This document shows positions 9,295-20,188 of a stretch of 64,000 bases of DNA, piece after piece. The notes beneath the pieces are model-generated. The model was given only the letters and a program-made list of their open reading frames with translations, searched no databases and was not told the origin of the DNA. The translations under genes and the position numbers were made by a program. Each line of letters starts with the position of its first letter. Position 1 is the stretch's first letter. The stretch is from Candidatus Opimibacter skivensis (GTDB lineage Bacteria; Bacteroidota; Bacteroidia; Chitinophagales; Saprospiraceae): the NCBI GenBank assembly GCA_016721905.1, contig JADKHH010000024.1, positions 104,561 to 168,560 on the forward strand. The letters are read 5' to 3'.

Positions 9295-11040
9295 TTAGCG
9301 TACTAATACGACAGTCCAACCTTGTGAACCATCATGTGCTGCGGTATAATCAACAGAAACCGTCATGGTTTCAGTAGTTCCGTCATTGACATAACTCATG
9401 ACTTCATATTGGGTAGTAGTCAATCCACCGTTAGGCAGATTAGCTCCATCTGTATTTTCGCCACCATAGTAGCCTTTGTAGAAACCAAGGAAAGCTGCAC
9501 CTGATGTCCCATTTTGTAGATGAATAATAGCTCGTCCGGATGGTGAAGCAGAAGCTTCCGTAAATGTCCATGTATGCACTCCTGATCCAAAGGCTGCACC
9601 ATTACCACTGGCTGCTACCTGTGCATCTGTCCAGCATCCGTTAGGACTGCCCATGTATCCGTCATTTCGTGCGTCGCCGTTTGTTTTGTATTCATAGACC
9701 CCACCTGCACTGAAGATAAATTCATCATTGGTGATGCAAGACCAATCGTCTCCGCCGGTTGAAGTGCCATCAAGGAAATTGGCAGGTACTTGCCACCAGT
9801 CAGGACTGCCCAATCCAGGACCTACAAAAATAGAGGTGGCCGCATTACGAACCCGCCATGCATCCCCGATGAGGTTGCCTGCTGTCATATCACCGGAAAT
9901 GGTGATCACTTTTGATGCTACTGCAGTACCACTGCCTTTTGTTCCGGTCAGGGTGACTGTATATAAGCCTGGGTTAACATAGGTATGGACAGGATTTGCT
10001 TCTGCAGATGTATTGCCATCTCCAAAATTCCAGTTGTAGCTTGTAGCGTCGTATGAATTGTTAGTAAAGGTTGCAACCTTTTCTGCAACGTCTGCAGTGA
10101 ATCCCACTACCGGTGGTTCAGCAGCAGGATTGTCATAATGCACCAGGGTAATCCTCCAGTAAGCATCATCTGTTCCAGAGGTATTTCCACCAAACTTATA
10201 ATTGGATTCAAGGATCAGTGTATCTGTTGTGCCTTCAGACAGTTTGACGAGATCATATTGAACAGATGTCTGAGGTACGCTGACCTCTGCATCTGTACCG
10301 ATTTTAGGCAGAGCAATGAAGGCGCCGAGTCCTGAAACAGTCAATTGACCACTGCCCAGTGAGAACGAATGAGTACCATCACCAAAAGCTGACAGGTCAC
10401 TTCCGCCTGGTCCTGTCAGGTGTGCTGCAGTGGTAGGAAAGCAATCGTTAGCAGGATCAAATACGCCACCTTCTGCCCAGAAGTCACCATTCGAATTATA
10501 GGTAAAGCTGCCATTAGCGTTGAAGATAAATTCATCATTCATGGTACAGGGGCGGATGACGATGTCATCATTGTCCCTACCGAGCGCCCACCATACGGAA
10601 GATCTGTCAAATGGACCTACTTCCAATGGCCATCGGCCCAAACTGACGGTGCGCAGCAATTTCCAGGATTTGGAGGTGCCTCCAGTCAGGATCGCCAGTT
10701 CTTCAGCGGTATTGGAGATGGATACGGATTGGGTTACGACATCCGAGTTGCTGCCCTTGGTGGCGGTTAGGGTGACAGTATAGTTGCCATCCTGGGCATA
10801 GGTATGCACAGGGTTTACATCCGCAGACACGGCTGTGTTATCCCCAAAATTCCAGGAAACAGCGTCATAATTTTGGGACGTATTGGTGAAAGTCACCTTC
10901 TTGTAATTGTCCATAGACACTTCAAATGAAAATCCTGCAATGACTTCCGGTGTCGGATCGTCGTCCTTTTTGCAGGAGTAAACCAATAATAAGGTGGCCG
11001 AAAAGAGGATCAACCAGGTCCTTTGTAATGCATTTCTCAT
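9295..11040 (-). CDS. PKD-domain surface lipoprotein, likely glycan-binding protein of the locus
   Basis: About 581 residues from the Met chosen here (MRNALQRTW); the longer start at 11058 only adds six residues before the signal. The lipobox is LVYSC, followed by KKDDDPTPE. Two PKD domains are visible (WNFGDNTAVS with PVHTY, and WNFGDGNTS with PVHTY), each followed by a related region with TNDEFIFSAGG or NDEFIFNANGS. The protein is therefore an internal duplication of PKD plus a lectin-like module. Position next to susC suggests a SusE/F-like or SGBP role in holding glycan at the surface, which is inference. It is unusual that it lies upstream of susC rather than after susD, and a terminator separates them. 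Confidence 0.75.
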   Translation of the reverse strand: MRNALQRTWLILFSATLLLVYSCKKDDDPTPEVIAGFSFEVSMDNYKKVTFTNTSQNYDAVSWNFGDNTAVSADVNPVHTYAQDGNYTVTLTATKGSNSDVVTQSVSISNTAEELAILTGGTSKSWKLLRTVSLGRWPLEVGPFDRSSVWWALGRDNDDIVIRPCTMNDEFIFNANGSFTYNSNGDFWAEGGVFDPANDCFPTTAAHLTGPGGSDLSAFGDGTHSFSLGSGQLTVSGLGAFIALPKIGTDAEVSVPQTSVQYDLVKLSEGTTDTLILESNYKFGGNTSGTDDAYWRITLVHYDNPAAEPPVVGFTADVAEKVATFTNNSYDATSYNWNFGDGNTSAEANPVHTYVNPGLYTVTLTGTKGSGTAVASKVITISGDMTAGNLIGDAWRVRNAATSIFVGPGLGSPDWWQVPANFLDGTSTGGDDWSCITNDEFIFSAGGVYEYKTNGDARNDGYMGSPNGCWTDAQVAASGNGAAFGSGVHTWTFTEASASPSGRAIIHLQNGTSGAAFLGFYKGYYGGENTDGANLPNGGLTTTQYEVMSYVNDGTTETMTVSVDYTAAHDGSQGWTVVLVR

Positions 11041-11471
11041 AAAAGTTAGTTTAAACATTAGTTATCGTATTGGTAGCAAAGGAGCCCTACCCGCGGCTTT
11101 TTATTTGTTTTAACCACCTGACAGCGCCCTCATTCTAAAGGAATCGGGTCTTGGGTGATAATAAGGTGCGTTTCAGAATTTAAATTGACTATTAGAGATA
11201 AAGTCAGAATTAATGCCAAGTATGGGGAAGTTGCCTGATTTTAAATTTGGCAAAACCCTATATTCTTATGCCGACAAATCACGACAAAAGGGTAGGAATT
11301 TGCTAATTTTTGCACCTGACAAATACTCGACAACCGAAAAAACCTAATAAAACGACCGCTCGTTCAAGTCTTTGACTTGAATGCAATATTATTCGCGTCT
11401 CCTGACGCGAGAGAGAAGTCATGTTTCATTGTTTGCCTGGCCCCAAGTTTTACGCTCTACTAAGCCTCCCT

Positions 11472-11692
11472 TTGTCTGAATCACGGATTACCCGGATTAA
11501 AGGATTACCCGGATTTATTTTTTCTGAGCAAAAGAATTGTGCGATCGAGGGTAGTAGCGTTGATTATCTGAGTGCTTTGTTGTTCAGACAGTTTTCCTGT
11601 TGGGTACCATTTAGTCTGTGCTCTTCGTAATAAGTTGTTGGCCCGAAAATCAGTGTAATCCGCGAATTCCGCTTAATCCGTGATTCAGACAA
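11472..11692. repeat. 221-bp element bounded by 19-bp perfect inverted repeats (MITE-like) within a 677-bp gene-free stretch
   Basis: The gap 11041-11717 holds no credible gene. Inside it, a 19-bp sequence containing TGTCTGAATCACGGATTA is repeated exactly inverted at its other end (11472-11490 and 11674-11692). The interior has short direct motifs of the type GGATTACCCGGATT. This is the layout of a small non-autonomous element or a dispersed repeat; no target-site duplication could be confirmed. The rest of the gap is AT-rich and should carry the promoter of the PKD gene. Confidence 0.5.
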
Positions 11693-11717
11693 TGTGCAGT
11701 ATTCTGTCTCCCCAGGA

Positions 11718-14700
11718 CTACAATTCCGCGATATACTCATTCAACGACCCATCCTTATCCAACTCCAGCTTCTTCTTCAACCGGTACTTACTCTGCTCGA
11801 CCCCGTTGACCGTGATATTGAGGATAGCAGCGATCTCGGTATTAGAAAAGCCCATCCGGATAAAACAGCAAAGCCGGCTATCCGTAGCCGAGATGTGCGG
11901 ATGCCTGTCGTGGAGCTTATGGACAAAGTCCTGATGGACCTGGTTGAAGGTGAGCTGGAACTGGTCCCAGTAGTTTTTCTGGGTCAGCTCGTTTTCGATG
12001 GAGCGGGTCAGGCGGTGCAACTCCCGGGACTTGGGTTGGTGTTCGTCGGTTTCGATCTTTCGTATTTCACCCTTGAGGTCCTCGAGAAACTGATTTTTAT
12101 GCGCACTCTGCAGGACGGAGGCACTGAGCTGGGCCTGTTTGTTCAGGATGTCTTTCTCCAGGTTTTCATTTTGCAGGCGTAGGATTTCTTGTTCCGCCGC
12201 CATGGCATGCTCCCGGAACCGGAGCTTCTGGCGATTGAGGAGAAACTTGATCATCGCGAGCACCATGAGGATACCCGCACTGATGACCACCAGCAGAAAC
12301 CACCAGGTAGTCCAGAATGGTGGTGATACGATGATCCGCAAGGAGCGCGGCAATGTATTCCACGCGCCATCGCTATTGGAAGCTTTCACTTCAAGGACGT
12401 ATTCGCCACCAGGCAATGAAGAGTAGTTTGCAAACCGCTGCTCAGGCCCAACGATCCGCCACGTCGTGTCAAAGCCCATCAGACGGTAGGCAAATTGGTT
12501 TTTATCCGGTTGTGAATAATCGGTGGTCGTGAAGCTGAATTGGATTCCCTTGTCCTGATAAGAGAACCGTACGATGGTCGTTGAATCATTGAGCGGACCG
12601 GACAGGATGGTCCTGCCTTCAAAGGTGCCGATCGGGATGGACTGATTGGAGAGGCTGAATTCTGTAAAGACGACTTTGGGTGCGATAGTATTTTCACTGA
12701 CCTGGTCGGGCAGGATAAATGAATAGCCATTGGTACTGCCCAATATCAATCGCCCGTCATTAAGCCTCAACGCAGCACCCGGATTGTATTGGTTGTTTTC
12801 GAGAAACGGCTCCGATCCTACTTTGATAAACCGACCTTCCTTTTTATTCCACCGCACGATTCCCGCTTGTGTAGTGATCCATAAATATCCTTGCGGGCCC
12901 TGCACGATGCTGTTGATCATATTAGAGGGCAGACCATCCTCAACCGTATAGGCATAGAAGGATTCTGTTGCAGGTTGATATGCATTGAGTCCCGCGTTTT
13001 CTGTACCGACCCATAGAGTGCCCTCATCATCCTGAAAGAGACATCTGATTTTTTCACTGGTCATGCTTGACGTGTCTTGAGCCTGATGATGGTATTGAAT
13101 GATATGGAATGGGGTAGTGGAATGATCGATTCGGCTCAGGCCATTGTTTTCTGTTGCAATCCAAAGCCAGGGACGAATCTTGTCGAGCAGGATGTCGATG
13201 ACTTGTGTCCCGGAGATGCTGTTTTTATTATTCGGATCAGGCTGAAAACGCACAAATGTATTTTGACCTTGTTTCAGATAACTAACCCCCGCGCCCAACG
13301 TACCTATCCACAAGCTACCATCCGGCGCGAGCTCAAGGTCCCACACATTGTTATGACTCAGGCTTGTCGGGTCACCTGCTATATTTTGATATTGCTTCAC
13401 GATCCCTGCGCCAGGTTTATAGAGGTATAGCCCCCTGGCAAATGTCCCGAGCCATAGGTTGCCATCGGGAAGCGAGGCGAGACTCGTGATCACATGGAGA
13501 CCGGTAGGATTTTTGCCAGACTTTTCGATCGAGACGAGCTGCACAGGTTTCTTTCCAACATCGAGTTGGAACAACCCGCCACCATCCGTACCCATCCAGA
13601 CATTTCCATCCTTGTCCTGGTCCAGGCATAGGACAGAGCGCAGGCCCTCCAGTCTTTCCAGCGCGTACTGCCGGTCCATGACAAATGGAGGAAAAACCGT
13701 CTTATGCAGATTGATACCGCCATTGAAGGTGCCGATCCATAGGTTGTTGGATGAATCAAACATCAGGTCATACAGCGCGTCTGAATTGAGTGAGTTGAGA
13801 AACTCAGGTTGATATCCGAAATGCTTCCATTCATCTGTAGATGGATCAAAATAATTGAGGCCTCCTCCATCGGTCGCGATCCAGAGTTTGCCATGTTTAT
13901 CAGGTACCAGATCGGTAATTCTTCTGTTACTAAGCCCTTCATCTGAATGGGGATTTGGTAGATATCGGTCAATGACCTTGAGTTGTTGCAGATCAATCTC
14001 ATACAGGCCGCTTCCTTCCGTACCAACCCAGAGATTGCCGTTGGTGCCGGGACAAAGTGATTTGGCAAATCCATCCATGTCATCCGGATCATCACTGTGG
14101 ATAGTGTGGAGTGAATCTGTCTTCCAGTCAAACATATTGATCCCTCTGCCGGCAGCTCCGATCCAGATGCGGCCTCCGGGATCTTCTTCGAAGTCAAAGA
14201 CGAAATCATTGCTGAGCTTTCGGTTGTCCGGCGTACAGGTAGTACAAAAGTGTGCGATCCGATTATACTCTTTGTCAAACACGATCGTACCGGCATTGTA
14301 GGTGCCGAGCCAGAGATTGCCCCGGCTATCCTGGAAGATGGATCTCACCGTGATCGTATTCCAGTCCACCGTGTTGTCCTCCTTGAAAGGAAAGCGAAGG
14401 AACCGTCCGGTAGTCCGCTCCAGAACACTGACACCGCCATTGAGATGGCCGATCCAGATATTACCTTCCTGGTCATTCCACAGCGTCAGGATAGATTGAC
14501 TCTTGATGGCAAAGGGATCCTTGGCATCCGGAAGGAACACCTTAAACTCATAGCCATCAAATCGGTTGAGCCCAAACCGCGTACCTGCCCAGATGATCCC
14601 CAGTTGATCTTCCAGCAAGGCATGCACTGTGGTATAGGACAATCCATCATCTACTGTCAGGTGATCAAACGAAAAGGTCGATGCGTTCCGTTGCCCTGAC

Positions 14701-14771
14701 ACCTGCCCGCATAGGATCAGCAAGCTGAGGAGGCCGGGCAGGTAGAGGAGAGTAAGGCGCGAACTGGTCAT
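11718..14771 (-). CDS. Membrane-anchored beta-propeller / Y_Y_Y regulator with C-terminal LuxR-type HTH
   Basis: A 1017-residue protein with a signal peptide (to about residue 27), then about a dozen propeller repeats of the type GTRFGLNRFDG, IGHLNGGVSVL and WIGTLGAGVSYL, then a Y_Y_Y immunoglobulin-like domain (FAYRLMGFDTTWR, SLPGGEYVLEVKASN). One transmembrane helix follows (WTTWWFLLVVISAGILMVL), a coiled coil rich in Glu/Gln/Leu, and a helix-turn-helix near the C-terminus (GFSNTEIAAILNITVNGVEQ). The periplasmic part resembles that of hybrid two-component regulators of glycan loci, but no histidine-kinase or receiver domain is present. It is thus a one-component transmembrane regulator, most likely sensing a glycan fragment in the periplasm and controlling the neighbouring susC/susD locus. 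Function in this locus is inferred from position. Confidence 0.8.
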   Translation of the reverse strand: MTSSRLTLLYLPGLLSLLILCGQVSGQRNASTFSFDHLTVDDGLSYTTVHALLEDQLGIIWAGTRFGLNRFDGYEFKVFLPDAKDPFAIKSQSILTLWNDQEGNIWIGHLNGGVSVLERTTGRFLRFPFKEDNTVDWNTITVRSIFQDSRGNLWLGTYNAGTIVFDKEYNRIAHFCTTCTPDNRKLSNDFVFDFEEDPGGRIWIGAAGRGINMFDWKTDSLHTIHSDDPDDMDGFAKSLCPGTNGNLWVGTEGSGLYEIDLQQLKVIDRYLPNPHSDEGLSNRRITDLVPDKHGKLWIATDGGGLNYFDPSTDEWKHFGYQPEFLNSLNSDALYDLMFDSSNNLWIGTFNGGINLHKTVFPPFVMDRQYALERLEGLRSVLCLDQDKDGNVWMGTDGGGLFQLDVGKKPVQLVSIEKSGKNPTGLHVITSLASLPDGNLWLGTFARGLYLYKPGAGIVKQYQNIAGDPTSLSHNNVWDLELAPDGSLWIGTLGAGVSYLKQGQNTFVRFQPDPNNKNSISGTQVIDILLDKIRPWLWIATENNGLSRIDHSTTPFHIIQYHHQAQDTSSMTSEKIRCLFQDDEGTLWVGTENAGLNAYQPATESFYAYTVEDGLPSNMINSIVQGPQGYLWITTQAGIVRWNKKEGRFIKVGSEPFLENNQYNPGAALRLNDGRLILGSTNGYSFILPDQVSENTIAPKVVFTEFSLSNQSIPIGTFEGRTILSGPLNDSTTIVRFSYQDKGIQFSFTTTDYSQPDKNQFAYRLMGFDTTWRIVGPEQRFANYSSLPGGEYVLEVKASNSDGAWNTLPRSLRIIVSPPFWTTWWFLLVVISAGILMVLAMIKFLLNRQKLRFREHAMAAEQEILRLQNENLEKDILNKQAQLSASVLQSAHKNQFLEDLKGEIRKIETDEHQPKSRELHRLTRSIENELTQKNYWDQFQLTFNQVHQDFVHKLHDRHPHISATDSRLCCFIRMGFSNTEIAAILNITVNGVEQSKYRLKKKLELDKDGSLNEYIAEL

Positions 14772-15030
14772 GATGGCTTCAGCCTACGGTAATTGTAAGC
14801 GAGCGGAAAATAGGAGTTTTTGGGGGGAATGGGGGAGAGGTGGCTATTGGTTTTACTTTTTGCTCAGAAATGAATCAGAAACTCATTTGTACCCCGGTGA
14901 TAAAAACCTCATCATGGAAACGATGATGGATCTCCTCTTGGGAAGTGCAATAAAAGAGCTCGAGAAATTCAAGCTGACACCCTTTTTGGTTTACTCCCGG
15001 CAGAGGTGTCTACTCGACTATCTGAATTAA

Positions 15031-15477
15031 CTATTTGCTTAGCCCTTCGAAAGCTGTATTATTTAAACAGTTAGGATATCCAAAATTAATATGAATTGAT
15101 CCTGTGTTTCCCTTAATAAAATTGCCATGGCTGTACCAGCCTTTATCATTCGCAGTTTGACCAGTAAGTCGAATTGATGGGATTACCTCCTCAAGAAGGA
15201 AACAATTAATATCGTATTGCAAAGATGTGTCAAAATCGATGGAATCAGCTCTCAAATTAAATATTACTGTATTTGAATCCAAAATAGTGGTAGAAACTGT
15301 TCCATAGATGAAAGACTGAAGTGGAGGCTGGGCATTGCAGAAGCTAAATAAGCCTTCATAGGTAACATGATTTTTAAATTCTGCGATTGCATCTCCACAA
15401 TAATCAATCACTGGATCTGGATCCTTTTTGCAGGATACAAGAACAAAAAATACTACTAGGATTAAAAGCTCTTTCAT
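15031..15477 (-). CDS. Small hypothetical lipoprotein (probable integron cassette gene)
   Basis: A 148-residue protein with a lipoprotein signal (FVLVSC, then KKDPDPVIDYC). I do not recognise the mature domain. It has four or more cysteines (DYCGDA, SFCNAQ, INCFLL, PNCLNN) that could form disulfides in the periplasm or at the surface. Base composition is more AT-rich than the locus on its left. The start lies about 40 bases after the GTTAGCT core of an attC-like site (15519-15643), the usual spacing for a cassette gene. Confidence 0.65.
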   Translation of the reverse strand: MKELLILVVFFVLVSCKKDPDPVIDYCGDAIAEFKNHVTYEGLFSFCNAQPPLQSFIYGTVSTTILDSNTVIFNLRADSIDFDTSLQYDINCFLLEEVIPSIRLTGQTANDKGWYSHGNFIKGNTGSIHINFGYPNCLNNTAFEGLSK

Positions 15478-15518
15478 ACCCTTACAAAACGATTTTTGAT
15501 CTAGATTATTTTAGTTAC

Positions 15519-15643
15519 AGCTAACTTCAAGGGCTGTCCACTGTGGCGTTCTTGGTACGTGTCTTTAGGTTTGCAATTTCTGTGTTTGGGCATTATTCAT
15601 CGATTACCAAGCAATCCGCAATAGCGAACAGTCGATGTTATGT
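15519..15643 (-). other. attC-like integron recombination site (125 bp)
   Basis: Read on the minus strand it runs from ACATAAC (R''-like) to GTTAGCT (R'-like). Between them are imperfect complementary arms: TAAC with GTTA, GACTGT with ACAG, and CTTGGT with ACCAAG. Its length equals that of the site at 20014-20138, and both contain the motif GTACCA-GAACGCCAC with one variable base. The arms pair less well than in the two best sites. The gap 15478-15898 also holds the short ORF listed next; nothing else is evident in it. Confidence 0.55.
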
Positions 15644-15778
15644 CGCTTGCTGCTTCGCTTCTGCGGGTTCTCTGAGAGAGGGAGGGCAAATATCTATTCT
15701 ATTTTCCCAATCCAAACCTCTTACCACTTTATTTGAAAGTTTCGTTGAAGCAGTTGTTTTGAGATGTTCAATCGCCAT
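15638..15778 (-). CDS. Possible 46-residue cassette ORF
   Basis: A short ORF beginning MAIEHLKTTASTKLSNK and ending EAKQQAT. Its stop codon overlaps the ACATAAC end of the attC-like site, a position often seen in cassette genes. The product is not recognised, has no signal peptide and looks soluble and slightly basic. It may equally be non-coding sequence between the kelch gene and the attC-like site. Confidence 0.25.
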   Translation of the reverse strand: MAIEHLKTTASTKLSNKVVRGLDWENRIDICPPSLREPAEAKQQAT

Positions 15779-15898
15779 TGCCTTTAACCTATTACAGTAT
15801 GTTTATTCCGCCTTATATTCTTCATTTTCTAAATGGAAGATGGTTAGGTTGTGAGCAATGAAATGCATTTTGGTTATTCGATGGCAACGCTTCCCAAA

Positions 15899-17131
15899 TT
15901 ACTGCTTCAGAAACGTCAATTGCTGTTGCCTATGGTTTATGTTTATATTGTAGATTCCTGGCCCCAATGAAGTTAAGTCTAGTTCGTGCTTGTGCCCGAA
16001 TAGATGATCAGCGAGATATACACAACGTCCCTGAATATCAAAAATCTCCATACTGTAAATTGTATAGTCTGATTCAAGCGTCAAGTTGTCAAAAGCAGGA
16101 TTTGGGTATAAACTAATTTTTTGAAATGGTAACTCCAGAGTGTTCGTTGCTTCCAAGGTTAGAATTTCAATGATGTCCAAATTGTCTTCATCAGCATCGC
16201 CACCTGCAATATATATTTTATCATCATAACCGATAACCGAAGGATAGCTTCGAGCGGTAGGCATTTGATAAGTCTCCCATGTATTAGTTTGCAAATCAAG
16301 GATATCTACTTCCTTTCGAAACTGTTCAAAAAAGGAAAATATTTGCCCTCCTGCAATTACTAATTTGCCATCATGTATTGTTACATCAAACCTGCTTCTG
16401 GCTCTACTCATACTATCTATCGACCAGGTGTCACTCTCTGTATCGTAAATGTCAATCCGTGAGACAGATCCTAAAACGCCAGTCGTGTCCCCACCGATAA
16501 AAAACATTTTACGCTGATAGGAAACTGACCTGATATCAAATCGTTCAATGGATAATGTGCTTTCTGACCATGTATCTGATGCAACGTCATATATTCTAAC
16601 CAAATTCGGATTAGAACCAGCGAGGGCTATTTTGCCATTCGTAGCAGTTACAGTGGCAGATTGTTGAGGAAAATCATATTCAGTCCAGGTTTCAGTGTCA
16701 ATATTATACAGCATGAGATCACCTCTGTCTTCAACAATTAACATTCGATCCATATAGGTCAGTGTGCCAATAAATCCTGGTACATCAAGCTCTTTCCATG
16801 ATCCGTCTTCAATGCTGTAGATGTAAATTGTTCGATCACCCTCAATATCTCCAAAATAAATCTTATTGTCTGCAGCGATTGTTCTTGGGCCTATTGTGCC
16901 ATTTGGTAAATCGATCGTTGTCCATGTGTCTGTAGGAACATTATAAATATTCATTTTGAAATAACGCTGTGTTCCGCTTGTTTCTCCACCAACGAAATAA
17001 ATATTATCCCCTACAGTCACTGAAGATATTTGAGACCTGCCATCGGGTAAGGTTGCCGTCATCCATTGAGCAGTTGTTCCAGATGGCAACATTATTAGAA
17101 TTAGCAACATTACTAAATTGAAATGCTTCAT
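15899..17131 (-). CDS. Kelch-like repeat protein with type IX sorting domain
   Basis: About 410 residues from MKHFNLVMLLILIMLPSG, a signal peptide ending TTAQ; the longer start at 17215 adds residues before the signal and is unlikely. Six or so repeats of about 45-50 residues carry motifs such as DNIYFVGGET, RKMFFIGGD, GKLVIAGGQ and DKIYIAGGD, each followed by YDTESDTWS-like sequence, i.e. a kelch-type beta-propeller. The C-terminus is a type A sorting domain (ISLYPNPAFDNLTLE ... GIYNININ). It is therefore predicted to be exported by the type IX system and attached to or released from the surface. It lies in the attC-like array with the same orientation as the other cassette genes. Ligand unknown. 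Confidence 0.8.
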   Translation of the reverse strand: MKHFNLVMLLILIMLPSGTTAQWMTATLPDGRSQISSVTVGDNIYFVGGETSGTQRYFKMNIYNVPTDTWTTIDLPNGTIGPRTIAADNKIYFGDIEGDRTIYIYSIEDGSWKELDVPGFIGTLTYMDRMLIVEDRGDLMLYNIDTETWTEYDFPQQSATVTATNGKIALAGSNPNLVRIYDVASDTWSESTLSIERFDIRSVSYQRKMFFIGGDTTGVLGSVSRIDIYDTESDTWSIDSMSRARSRFDVTIHDGKLVIAGGQIFSFFEQFRKEVDILDLQTNTWETYQMPTARSYPSVIGYDDKIYIAGGDADEDNLDIIEILTLEATNTLELPFQKISLYPNPAFDNLTLESDYTIYSMEIFDIQGRCVYLADHLFGHKHELDLTSLGPGIYNININHRQQQLTFLKQ

Positions 17132-17215
17132 ACATGAATTTTTGTAAATGGAGATTACTATTTTTATAAACAGTACTCTAAGATAACCATTATAGCTGTG
17201 TGTAGCCTCCCCCAT

Positions 17216-19195
<1,980 letters not shown>

Positions 19196-19243
19196 AGCAA
19201 TATTTTAAATATATTTATTGGATTTGTGTATGTACTAAATGCG

Positions 19244-19370
19244 ATATAACGCTTAAGGATGCTCGTAGGCAGGCCGACTGATTTGAGGCTGTCTTCGGGG
19301 TTCCTTTGTCCAAATTTACATTTTCATTATCAATGTGGATAGCCCTGCTTATGAGCATCCTATGTTAGAT
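19244..19370 (-). other. attC-like integron recombination site (127 bp), best example
   Basis: On the minus strand it starts with ATCTAAC, an exact RYYYAAC box, four bases after the stop of the preceding gene, and ends with GTTATAT. The arms are strongly complementary: GGATGCTCATAAGCAGG near the start against the complement GGATGCTCGTAGGCAGG near the end, with an offset between box and arm on one side. This imperfect hairpin with asymmetric spacing is the defining structure of attC sites. Confidence 0.75.
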
Positions 19371-19374
19371 GACC

Positions 19375-19997
19375 TCACTTTTCTATGGATATACTTAAAT
19401 CGTGTACCCAATCATGTTCAAATTTGGGGGTATATCTTATGTCTTCAAAATAAATACTTAAGGGTTTCTTTAGAGTTGAAAGTAGCTCTAAAGCAGTTCG
19501 ATTTAGTTTATTTCCTTGGTTATTTATAGCCACGTTACCTAAGTTGTCATCTTCCACAGACATGGTGTGTTCTCTCATGTGGGCTTTCCAAAATGGGCAA
19601 TTAGAGTAAATTTCAAGCCCATCAATTTTGTAAAATTGCTCAAGTGAAATTTTATTATCCGCTATTAACTGTTATCGACACTTATATATGGGCGTGCTTT
19701 AACATCTACTTCAATTAGAGTTTTTTCCTGAACTACTTTCCCATTATGGAATACAAGCAAGCGAGCTGTATCTTTGACAAGAGAATTGATTTTGAAAGTG
19801 CAATTTGTCATAGATAATTTTTCATTTTGCCCTTCAATTTCAACTTTTAACTCATAGCAGTTATCAAAGAGCTGTAGGTCAATTGAGTTGCCGAGTGGAG
19901 CATAAATTATATTGCCCTCCTCCCGTTAATTAATATCTGCCCCCCAACAGGTTGTGGTAAATTGGCTTAGTAGTAGTAACTGATATAAAATTTTCAT
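19375..19997 (-). pseudogene. Broken gene for a secreted GldM-C-terminal-domain-like protein
   Basis: A signal peptide (MKILYQLLLLSQFTTTCWG) is followed after four residues by an in-frame TAA. The same frame then continues with REEGNIIYAPLGNS up to KARPYISVDNS before another stop. The coding sense resumes in another frame with ADNKISLEQFYKIDGLEIY and ends DLSISIEK at 19375. One nonsense mutation and one frameshift therefore break it, unless these are sequence errors. The last part aligns by eye with the end of the GldM encoded at 43328-44896: NQGNKLNRTALELL ... IYFEDI against NKGGGYNAEARGVV ... YYFENV. It starts 16 bases after an attC-like site and ends 4 bases before another, so it is a whole cassette. 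Confidence 0.65.
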
Positions 19998-20013
19998 ACT
20001 AACTCGGGATGGC

Positions 20014-20138
20014 ATCTAACGATCCGGGCTTCATGCCGTGGCGTTCATGGTACTTAACTTCAAGATAAGAAAACTTGATTCAAAGGATAAAGTAATCAAT
20101 TTAGGAAATTCCACCATGGAATGAAGCTTTTGTTAGCT
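20014..20138 (-). other. attC-like integron recombination site (125 bp)
   Basis: On the minus strand it begins AGCTAAC and ends GTTAGAT, the latter an exact GTTRRRY core. Complementary arms are GCTTCATTCCATGG near the start and the complement GCTTCATGCCGTGG near the end, with four bases between box and arm on one side and seven on the other. The broken GldM-like gene begins 16 bases after the core. Confidence 0.75.
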
Positions 20139-20188
20139 GCTTTGCAAGGTAATTACCAATTGAATTCCTAACCGCTTCAATTCCTAGT

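Noticed and set aside
14770..15030. 86-residue plus-strand frame between the regulator and a lipoprotein gene
   Set aside because: No family, no signal peptide and overlapping the regulator's upstream region; the sequence there looks non-coding.
15543..15854. 103-residue plus-strand frame
   Set aside because: It is antisense to the attC-like site and the short cassette ORF and shows no recognisable domain or signal peptide.
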